Positions 34,880 through 40,810 of a stretch of 40,810 nucleotides of DNA are shown here, in pieces. Position 1 is the first letter of the stretch, and the number at the start of each line of letters is the position of its first letter. The translations under genes and the position numbers were made by a program. The DNA is from an uncultured Ruminococcus sp. (GTDB lineage Bacteria > Bacillota > Clostridia > Oscillospirales > Ruminococcaceae). The notes below the pieces were generated by a model that saw only the letters and a list, made by a program, of their open reading frames with translations, was not told the origin of the DNA and did no database searches. The stretch is from assembly GCA_900752785.1 (NCBI GenBank), contig CAADWP010000074.1, positions 1-40,810 on the forward strand, written 5' to 3'.

Positions 34880-34913
34880 TAGTCAGACTTGATGAAATGA
34901 CTGTTTTTTAGTC

Positions 34914-34965
34914 GATAACACAAAAGGGAGCATATCCTACAGACAGCTCCCTTGCTTTTGTTATC
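34914..34965 (-). terminator. Terminator of hisS-aspS
   Basis: GGGAGC pairs with GCTCCC around a 14-nt loop, and the stem extends through CAAAA/TTTTG and GATAA/TTATC. On the minus strand TTTTGTG follows the core. It lies about 85 bp after the aspS stop. Confidence 0.8.
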
Positions 34966-35049
34966 AAATTATACTTTTATTATATCACATTATTATTAAA
35001 ATGTCAAGTATTTTTTGTTTATTCCACAATAAACACCGTTACCTTACAT

Positions 35050-36828
35050 TTATTCGTCCCCATTTCTGACAACTGCAATTCCCAAAGCTTCGAGGCTCTC
35101 TTTATCAACTGCTGAAGGACATTCGGACATAAGCTCGCTTGCATTCTGAACCTTCGGGAAAGCCGTAACATCGCGGAGACTGTCTGCCTTGCACATTATC
35201 ATTGCAAGACGGTCAAGGCCGATACCCATTCCGCCGTGCGGAGGAGCAGCGTAACGATAAGCCTCCACAAGAAAACCGAATTTCGCCTGAATCTCCTCAT
35301 CGGTCATGCCGAGAGATTCAAACATCTTCTGCTGAAGCTCATAATCGGTAATACGCATAGAGCCGCTTGAAAGCTCCGTACCATTGAGGACAAGATCCCA
35401 CGCTTTTGCGCGGACACGTCCCGGATCAGTGTCGAGATATTCGAGACATTCTTCCATAGGCATCGTGAAAGGATGATGCGCTGCGACCCATTTACCGCTT
35501 TCATCATCGTACTCAAAGAACGGCATTTCGGTGATCCAGAGAAAATTATACTGATCCTCAGGTATAATATCAAGTCTCTTTGCGGCAATCAATCTGATTG
35601 CACCGAGAGTTGAAAGAACTGTTTTTGTTTTGTCGGCACATATCAGGACAAGATCCCCCTCTTTAGCGTTAACTGCTTCGCAGATCTTCTCAAGATCGCC
35701 ATCACCGAGGAACTTTTTAAACGAACAGTTAGGCTCGTCCGCCCAACGAATATAGGCAAGGCCCTTTGCGCCGATTCCCTTGGCGTGTTCAATAAGCTTG
35801 TCTATCTCCTTGCGAGTATAAACTGCCGCACCGTTCGCAACATTGATCGCGCGGACAGAACCGCCCTCCTCGACAGCATTTTTAAACACGACAAAGTCGA
35901 TATCTCTGACGGTATCGGTGATGTCCGTGATCTCAAATCCAAAGCGCGTATCTGGTTTGTCGCTGCCGTAGCGGTTCATCGCGTCAGCGAATGTGATTTT
36001 CGGCAGCGGCGTCGGAACATCAACGCCAAGAACCTGCTTGAAAACGTACTGAATGAAGCCCTCTACACATTCCTGAATATCCTCCGCGTCAACAAACGAC
36101 ATTTCGAGATCTATCTGTGTAAATTCGGGCTGACGGTCGGCACGCAGATCCTCATCGCGGAAGCAGCGCGCAAGCTGGATATAACGGTCATAGCCTGCGA
36201 TCATAAGAAGCTGCTTATAAATCTGCGGCGACTGCGGCAAAGCGTAGAATTTACCCTGGTGAACTCTTGACGGTATGAGGTAATCCCTTGCTCCCTCTGG
36301 AGTCGATTTCATCATCATAGGAGTTTCAATTTCAAGAAATCCGTTCTTATAGAAATATTCGCGCGTCGCCTTTGCAAGCTCGTGGCGAATTATCATATTC
36401 TGCTGGAGAGGCGCGCGTCTAAGGTCAAGATATCGGTATTTGAGACGAAGCTCCTCGTTCACCTTAGTTTCGGCTGTTATCTCAAATGGAGTTGTCTGAG
36501 CCTTTGCAAGAATGCGAAGATCAGTAACAAAAATTTCTACGTTTCCTGTTTTCAGCTTATCATTCTTGCTCTCGCGCTCGCGAACATCACCCTTAGCCAT
36601 GAGTACATATTCGCTGCGGCAGGAGGCTGCCTTTTCAAAAATCTCCGGAGCAGTCGTTTCGTTGAACAAAAGCTGAACAACGCCCGTTCTGTCTCGGAGA
36701 ACAATAAATATAACGCCGCCCTTGTTCCTTATTCTTTCAACAAATCCGCCGACAACGACCTCGCCGATAGGTTCGGTAACGTCGCCGCAGTAATGCGTCC
36801 GCTTTAAGCCCTTCATACTGTCAGCCAT
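35050..36828 (-). CDS. aspS: Aspartate-tRNA ligase
   Basis: Class II aminoacyl-tRNA synthetase (592 aa) of the bacterial AspRS form, with an N-terminal anticodon-binding OB fold (VGGFVERIRNKGGVIFIVLRDRTG), the catalytic core (ARCFRDEDLRADRQPEFTQIDLEMSF, motif 2; GMGIGLDRLAMI, motif 3) and the inserted GAD domain in between. Length is standard. The ATG at 36828 is one base after the hisS stop; the AAGGAG in the hisS end serves it. Frames that extend farther upstream run through hisS and are excluded. An AspRS/Asn-type specificity cannot be judged from the sequence alone. Confidence 0.96.
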   Translation of the reverse strand: MADSMKGLKRTHYCGDVTEPIGEVVVGGFVERIRNKGGVIFIVLRDRTGVVQLLFNETTAPEIFEKAASCRSEYVLMAKGDVRERESKNDKLKTGNVEIFVTDLRILAKAQTTPFEITAETKVNEELRLKYRYLDLRRAPLQQNMIIRHELAKATREYFYKNGFLEIETPMMMKSTPEGARDYLIPSRVHQGKFYALPQSPQIYKQLLMIAGYDRYIQLARCFRDEDLRADRQPEFTQIDLEMSFVDAEDIQECVEGFIQYVFKQVLGVDVPTPLPKITFADAMNRYGSDKPDTRFGFEITDITDTVRDIDFVVFKNAVEEGGSVRAINVANGAAVYTRKEIDKLIEHAKGIGAKGLAYIRWADEPNCSFKKFLGDGDLEKICEAVNAKEGDLVLICADKTKTVLSTLGAIRLIAAKRLDIIPEDQYNFLWITEMPFFEYDDESGKWVAAHHPFTMPMEECLEYLDTDPGRVRAKAWDLVLNGTELSSGSMRITDYELQQKMFESLGMTDEEIQAKFGFLVEAYRYAAPPHGGMGIGLDRLAMIMCKADSLRDVTAFPKVQNASELMSECPSAVDKESLEALGIAVVRNGDE

Positions 36829-36829
36829 A

Positions 36830-38161
36830 TCAGTCATTCTCCTTTCGGAAAGCGCCGAGGACTTCCTGTTCCTCGAGACCGTCCATAAGTTTATCAAAAT
36901 AAACCGCATCAAAATTTGCAACAAATTTATCGTCGAGAAGTATCTCCGTCTCTTCACCCGACTTCATCTCTTTAAGCTTAGCTTTGCCCTCGGAAAGCTC
37001 GTTGTCTCCTAAAACAATGGTAAACGCCGCTCCAAGCTTATTGGCATATTTCATCTGAGCCTTGACGCCTCTGCCCATAAGGTCGAACTCGGCGTAGTAA
37101 CCAAATTCGCGCATTGCCGCCGTAAGCTTCATCGCCTTGTCAAGCGCAGCGTCGCCCATTGGCGCAATATACAAATCACAGCTTTTAGGCGTAAGGAAGT
37201 CGCAGTTCTGCTTATCCATAAGAAGCAACAGACGCTCTATACCCATAGCGAAGCCAAGCGCCGGGATATGCTGACCGCCGAGCTGCTCGATCAAACCGTC
37301 GTATCTTCCGCCGCCGCAGACAGTTCCCTGTGCTCCGATCTCATCAGTCACGAACTCAAAAACGGTTTTTGTATAGTAATCAAGCCCTCTTACGATTTTG
37401 GGATTCACCTTGAAATCAATATTCAAGGCGGTCAGATAGCCTTTGAGCTTTTCAAAATGATCGCTGCATTCATCGCACAGATAATCGACGATAAGCGGAG
37501 CGTCCTTAGCAATATCCTGACATATCGGGCTTTTACAGTCGAGAATGCGCATAGGATTCTTTTCAAGTCTGCCGAGACAGGTCTCGCAAAGCTCGTCCTT
37601 GCGCGCTTCAAAATAAGCTCTCAGAGCTTCATGATACTTTGCACGGCAGGTCGGACAGCCTATGGAGTTGATATAAAGCTGGATTTTTTTCAGTCCGAGA
37701 CGATCAAGAATAGTTTTCGCAAGCGCGATCACCTCGGCATCGGCAGCCGGCAATGGACTTCCTGCCATTTCAAGACCGAACTGGTGAAATTCACGCAGTC
37801 TGCCCGCCTGCGGACGTTCATGACGGAAACAGGAAAGGCAGTAGAACACTTTCTGAGGCAGAGCCTCATTGAGCAAACCGTTTTGAAGCATTGCTCTTAT
37901 CGTTCCGGCAGTACCCTCGGGACGGAGCGTGAATTTTGTCTCCTTTGCCATAACGGTATACATTTCTTTCTGCACAACATCCGTAGTTTCACCTACAGAA
38001 CGCATAAACAGATCCGTATTTTCAAATGTTGGGATCCTTATTTCGCCGAAACCAAAGCTTTCGGCAGTTTCTCTTGCAATTTTTTCAACAGTATGCCACC
38101 TATGAACGTCTTTTGGAAGAACATCCTCAGTACCATTTGGTCGTTTTATATTTATAGCCAT
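36830..38161 (-). CDS. hisS: Histidine-tRNA ligase
   Basis: Class II aminoacyl-tRNA synthetase (443 aa). Motif 1 lies near IRIPTFENTDLF, motif 2 is FTLRPEGTAGTIRAML with FRHERPQAGRLREFHQFGLE, and the histidine-specific block VRGLDYYTKTVFEF and motif 3 (LGFAMGIERLLLLM) follow. A Cys-rich stretch (about 168-225: CPTCRAKYH, CETCLGRL, CQDIAK, CDECSDH) in the insertion domain could hold zinc. A C-terminal anticodon-binding domain is present. The ATG at 38161 follows GGAGG. It forms an operon with aspS. Confidence 0.96.
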   Translation of the reverse strand: MAINIKRPNGTEDVLPKDVHRWHTVEKIARETAESFGFGEIRIPTFENTDLFMRSVGETTDVVQKEMYTVMAKETKFTLRPEGTAGTIRAMLQNGLLNEALPQKVFYCLSCFRHERPQAGRLREFHQFGLEMAGSPLPAADAEVIALAKTILDRLGLKKIQLYINSIGCPTCRAKYHEALRAYFEARKDELCETCLGRLEKNPMRILDCKSPICQDIAKDAPLIVDYLCDECSDHFEKLKGYLTALNIDFKVNPKIVRGLDYYTKTVFEFVTDEIGAQGTVCGGGRYDGLIEQLGGQHIPALGFAMGIERLLLLMDKQNCDFLTPKSCDLYIAPMGDAALDKAMKLTAAMREFGYYAEFDLMGRGVKAQMKYANKLGAAFTIVLGDNELSEGKAKLKEMKSGEETEILLDDKFVANFDAVYFDKLMDGLEEQEVLGAFRKEND

Positions 38162-38186
38162 AAACAGCCTCCGTAAGTAATTTATA

Positions 38187-38215
38187 ATTTTACTGATTTT
38201 TATTCAGCGGAGCAA
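38187..38215 (-). promoter_or_regulatory. Promoter of hisS-aspS
   Basis: On the minus strand TTGCTC (38210-38215) precedes TAAAAT (38187-38192) by 17 bp. No T-box leader is present in the short gap. Confidence 0.55.
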
Positions 38216-38220
38216 TACAT

Positions 38221-38247
38221 GAAAATTGTCCCTGATACAGGGACAAT
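38221..38247 (-). terminator. Terminator of the MinD/MGS unit
   Basis: A perfect 9-bp stem, ATTGTCCCT/AGGGACAAT with loop GTATC, is followed by TTTCAT on the minus strand, 9 bp after the MGS-like stop codon. Confidence 0.82.
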
Positions 38248-38256
38248 AAATGTTTT

Positions 38257-38658
38257 TCAGATACTGGGAGTTCCGACTTCTCGCCAGTCAAGGTCGCCGC
38301 GCTCAAGAGCGAGTATAAGAGCCTCGGCAGTGGCAATATTAGTAGCAACGGGAACATTATGAACATCGCAAAGTCTAAGCAGATTCATACCATGAACATC
38401 CGAAGTCTTTGGATTTATAGGATCTCTGAAAAAGAGCAGCACATCCACCTCGTTACACGAAAGAAGCGCAAGTATTTGTTCCGCGCCGCCCTGTCCGCTG
38501 AGATATCTTTTGATCGGAAGACCTGTTGCTTCGCTGACCTGTTTTCCTGTTGTATTTGTAGCTATAAGCGTATGCTTTGAAAGAATTCCGCAGTAGGCGC
38601 TGCAGAACTGCACCATAAGTTCCTTTTTTGCATCATGTGCAATAATTGCAATCTTCAT
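38257..38658 (-). CDS. Methylglyoxal-synthase-fold protein lacking key catalytic residues
   Basis: The protein (133 aa) has the methylglyoxal synthase (MGS) fold: IAIIAHDAKK, the phosphate-site pattern TNTTGK, LSG, DVLLFFRDP and LLRLCDVHNVPVATNIATAE all align with E. coli MgsA. However, the catalytic Asp71 (GGDQQ) is Ala59 here (GGAEQ), His98 is Ser86 and Asp101 is His89 (HDPD became SDVH). His19 and Asp20 are kept as His8 and Asp9. It is therefore unlikely to make methylglyoxal, although it may still bind a phosphate compound. It follows the MinD-like gene by 84 bp; in Clostridia mgsA is often found with min and rod-shape genes. Automatic annotation as mgsA should be doubted. Confidence 0.8.
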   Translation of the reverse strand: MKIAIIAHDAKKELMVQFCSAYCGILSKHTLIATNTTGKQVSEATGLPIKRYLSGQGGAEQILALLSCNEVDVLLFFRDPINPKTSDVHGMNLLRLCDVHNVPVATNIATAEALILALERGDLDWREVGTPSI

Positions 38659-38742
38659 AATTTACATCCTTTCTCCGTTAAACGGCATTATACAGGTATA
38701 CGCCGACAATGCGCACCGAACTCGTCCGATTCCAAAGCCGAA

Positions 38743-39477
38743 TCAGTTATTAAAAGTAAGCGGCACAAATTCTCCGCCAAGCCGCTTTGAAATAGCGTCA
38801 AACGCTTTAAGAGCCTCCGAGTCCGTAGGAATAGGATTGCCTTTGCCTGTAGCAACAGTCATTTTGAAATCGTCAGGTATAACGCCGATAAGCTGAACGC
38901 CTACCTTATCTATGATCTCGTCGAGATTTGCAACAAGACCGTTGCCAATGACCTTTTTACTTACTTTATTAATGACAAGACGCTGACTCTTATTGCCTCT
39001 GTTGTAAAATTCGTCCGACATCAGGCTTGCGTCTCTGATACACACCTGATCGGGGGTTGAAACAACAAGTATAAGGTTAGCCTGTTCAACGATATCGAAT
39101 ACATGAGAATTGATTCCGGCGCCTGTGTCGATAATTATGTACTCAAAATATTTTTTTACAGAGCTGCATATATCAAAAATCTGTTCAGCAGTTACCGAAA
39201 CAAGATTCTTCGGAGCGCACAGAAGATTAAGATTCGCTGCCATGGGCACGGGTGAAACTGCGTCAAGCGGCTTCTTCCTGCCGCTCAGAACATCGCCCAG
39301 ATCATTCTTAATGTCGTTCTCCATACCGAACATGATATCAAGACATCTTAGACCAAAATCCAATTCTATAATAAGAGTTCTGTGCCCCTGCTTAGCAAGA
39401 GTATAGCCAAGCCCAGCGCATACGGTAGATTTACCTGTTCCGCCCTTTCCGGATGTTACAGCAATAATTTTAGACAT
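38743..39477 (-). CDS. MinD/ParA-like P-loop ATPase
   Basis: A deviant Walker ATPase (244 aa) of the MinD group: KGGTGKST (11-18) with the signature Lys11, IIELDFGLRCLDIMFG, Walker B IIIDTGAGIN and LVVSTPDQVCIRDA. Dimers of this fold act as membrane- or pole-associated switches in division-site selection. The usual C-terminal amphipathic membrane-targeting helix of MinD is not evident; the chain ends GGEFVPLTFNN. It may thus be a MinD relative with another role (FlhG-like or soluble). The ATG at 39477 is preceded by AAAGGAA. minC and minE are not adjacent. The MGS-fold gene follows. Confidence 0.85.
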   Translation of the reverse strand: MSKIIAVTSGKGGTGKSTVCAGLGYTLAKQGHRTLIIELDFGLRCLDIMFGMENDIKNDLGDVLSGRKKPLDAVSPVPMAANLNLLCAPKNLVSVTAEQIFDICSSVKKYFEYIIIDTGAGINSHVFDIVEQANLILVVSTPDQVCIRDASLMSDEFYNRGNKSQRLVINKVSKKVIGNGLVANLDEIIDKVGVQLIGVIPDDFKMTVATGKGNPIPTDSEALKAFDAISKRLGGEFVPLTFNN

Positions 39478-39570
39478 TTTAGTTTCCTTTCCAAAATATG
39501 CCGGAGCATTCCAGCCCTTTTCAGAGCTGCCGCAGCGGATATTCTATAATCTTATTTTAACTTACTTTAT

Positions 39571-39599
39571 ATTATAACACAAAGCCGCGCAATTGTCAA
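39571..39599 (-). promoter_or_regulatory. Consensus promoter of the MinD-like gene
   Basis: On the minus strand perfect TTGACA (39594-39599) and TATAAT (39571-39576) boxes are spaced by 17 bp, giving a leader of about 85 nt. Confidence 0.82.
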
Positions 39600-39685
39600 A
39601 AAGATTTTTTGTACAGATAATAAAATTGTGCATTTTACCGTTTTATGATTGATATTATTGTTTATATGTAACAAAGACAATTTCA

Positions 39686-40633
39686 TTACTGCCGATTCAC
39701 AAATTTTTTCCCCTGCATCGTGCCTAATTGAGCAAGCCGCTTATCAATACCGCCGAGAACAGAGAGCTTATCTGCGCTCCACAAAGGTGCGATAAGCTTT
39801 GATTTATCACCGTCGCCTGTTATTCGTTCAATTACCGTCTCAGGCGAAAAAAGCTCGAGCTGACGAACTACCGTATCAATATATTCGTCCTTTGTCATAA
39901 GCTTGAATCCGCCCGAATTATAAAATTCCGCAAGCCTTGTGCCTCGGATCACATGAAGCATTTGAAGCTTTACAGCGTCCGGGAAAAGAGCTGCCGTCTG
40001 TTTTGCTGTCTCGAGCATCATTTCCTGCGTCTCAAACGGCAAGCCGTTGATAATATGAAGGCATACGCGAATACCGCGGCTTTTCAGCTTAAAATAACCG
40101 TCGAGGAACTCCTTATGAGTGCAGCAGCGATTTATAAAGTTTATGGTTCGCTCGTGCACCGTCTGCATCCCCAGCTCAACGGTCAGTTCCGTACATTCGT
40201 TCAAACTGCTCAGCAAATCGAGAACGTCGTCGGGAAGACAATCGGCTCGGGTACCGATCGAGAGTCCAATAACCTGCGGAAACATCAGCGCTTCCTTATA
40301 CATACTTTCAAGAACATCCACAGAAGCGTAAGTATTTGTATTTGCCTGAAAATAAGCGATAACGGAGGAACATCCGCCCTTTCCGCAGGAAATACGCTTT
40401 ATTTCAGCTTCAAGCTGTTCGCTGACCGAAAGATGAGGCTTTGTAAAATAACCGCTGCCGCCGTCGCAAAAAACGCATCCTCCCACGCCGCGGCTCCCAT
40501 CAATATTTGGGCAGGTCAATCCGCAGTCAATCACAGCTTTGTGTACTTTTTTCCCGAATTTTTTGCGAATATAGTAATTCAAAGTATGATAACGCTTATT
40601 GTCAAAAGAATATTCAAACGGACTTTGATGCAT
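39686..40633 (-). CDS. YhcC-type (TIGR01212) radical SAM protein
   Basis: A radical SAM protein (315 aa). The cluster ligands are Cys41, Cys53 and Cys56 in CPNIDGSRGVGGCVFC, with the long first spacing typical of the YhcC/Elp3-like subgroup, preceded by KAVIDCGLTCPN. Further family blocks are YFQANTNTYA, VIGLSIGTRADCLPDDVLDLL, ELGMQTVHERT and HIINGLPFETQEMM. The biochemical role of the family is not established as far as I know; RNA modification has been suggested by likeness to Elp3. The ATG at 40633 follows AGGAGG. It is transcribed alone from a promoter at 40668-40696. Confidence 0.93.
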   Translation of the reverse strand: MHQSPFEYSFDNKRYHTLNYYIRKKFGKKVHKAVIDCGLTCPNIDGSRGVGGCVFCDGGSGYFTKPHLSVSEQLEAEIKRISCGKGGCSSVIAYFQANTNTYASVDVLESMYKEALMFPQVIGLSIGTRADCLPDDVLDLLSSLNECTELTVELGMQTVHERTINFINRCCTHKEFLDGYFKLKSRGIRVCLHIINGLPFETQEMMLETAKQTAALFPDAVKLQMLHVIRGTRLAEFYNSGGFKLMTKDEYIDTVVRQLELFSPETVIERITGDGDKSKLIAPLWSADKLSVLGGIDKRLAQLGTMQGKKFVNRQ

Positions 40634-40667
40634 ATACGCCTCCTGTGCAATATTACTTTATAATAAT

Positions 40668-40696
40668 ATTATATCAAATATATATTCTTTTTTCAA
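40668..40696 (-). promoter_or_regulatory. Promoter of the YhcC-type gene
   Basis: On the minus strand TTGAAA (40691-40696) precedes TATAAT (40668-40673) by 17 bp. From there to the window end (40810) I see no further feature. Confidence 0.75.
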
Positions 40697-40810
40697 GCAT
40701 ATTTTCAGTATGGATTTTATAAAAACTGTAGGATTACAATAGATATGAGACAATTAACAAAAAAAGGTAGCGGAGCAGCATAGACCTGTGTTACAGTTAA
40801 GTTGCGAGAA

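Larger units (their letters stand above)
34724..35049. other. Control region between aspS and the V-ATPase operon
   Basis: No gene in this 326-bp gap. It holds the aspS terminator (34914-34965), the V-ATPase promoter (34851-34879) and a structured leader of roughly 125 nt. In the leader, TGATTCA/TGAATCA (about 34812-34840) can pair. Farther on, AGCCT/AGGCT followed by TTTTTAT resembles a small terminator, while GCAGCC/GGGCTGC would pair across it instead. Confidence 0.6.

Noticed and set aside
35785..38176. Several plus-strand open frames inside aspS and hisS
   Set aside because: They mirror highly conserved synthetase sequence and have Cys/Ser/Phe-rich compositions typical of antisense frames.
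38162..38256. T-box riboswitch upstream of hisS
   Set aside because: The gap of 95 bp is filled by a terminator and a promoter and is too short; no T-box sequence is present.

Overview
The window looks like a chromosomal segment of a low-GC anaerobic Firmicute of the Ruminococcus type (Oscillospiraceae). The evidence is combined: a cellobiose 2-epimerase with every catalytic residue I recall from the Ruminococcus albus enzyme, a PPi-type phosphofructokinase, a Na+-type V-ATPase operon, a biotin synthase that resembles those of obligate anaerobes, and strong AGGAGG-type ribosome binding sites with sigma-A promoters spaced 17 bp. Most genes lie on the minus strand. I see no rRNA, tRNA, CRISPR array, phage or transposase gene.

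Layout. 1-2.6 kb: PPi-type phosphofructokinase, a Cof-type HAD phosphatase and a small conserved protein. 2.9-3.9 kb: the C-terminal remnant of a SIR2-type gene and an HxlR regulator whose promoter lies in that remnant. 4.0-7.2 kb: a mannan-use locus (GH26 mannanase, cellobiose 2-epimerase, divergent AraC regulator). 7.4-10.2 kb: a flavin-transfer cluster (SDR protein, ApbE, NusG-II protein, Gx transporter). 10.2-15.7 kb: lower glycolysis (gpmI, tpiA, pgk) with three small uncharacterised genes between tpiA and pgk. 15.9-18.3 kb: PAP2 phosphatase and bioY-bioB behind a probable BirA operator. 18.3-21.3 kb: a membrane-anchored unknown protein, an FkbM methyltransferase and a PH-domain protein. 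21.6-24.8 kb: rpsO, an anchored unknown and pnp. 25-26 kb: a SUKH-domain protein. 26.2-34.7 kb: a complete nine-gene V-type ATPase operon. 35-38.2 kb: hisS-aspS. 38.2-39.5 kb: an MGS-fold protein beside a MinD-like ATPase. 39.7-40.6 kb: a YhcC-type radical SAM protein.

How the parts fit: glycolysis here can spare ATP by using PPi. The V-ATPase proteolipid carries the residues that bind Na+ in Enterococcus hirae NtpK, so a sodium gradient is likely. The epimerase and mannanase feed beta-mannan disaccharides into central metabolism. Biotin is imported and/or made from dethiobiotin, since no bioADF is visible.

The most unusual content is non-coding. Dispersed intergenic inverted repeats form at least three related families (called A, B and C here). 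They have terminal inverted repeats and a central hairpin whose loop is usually TGTC. Stem pairs show compensatory changes between copies. They sit preferentially against gene 3' ends, where several copies supply the host gene's stop codon, and one full copy lies in the bioYB leader. The other strong anomaly is a methylglyoxal-synthase-fold protein next to the MinD-like gene that lacks three of the catalytic residues of E. coli MgsA.
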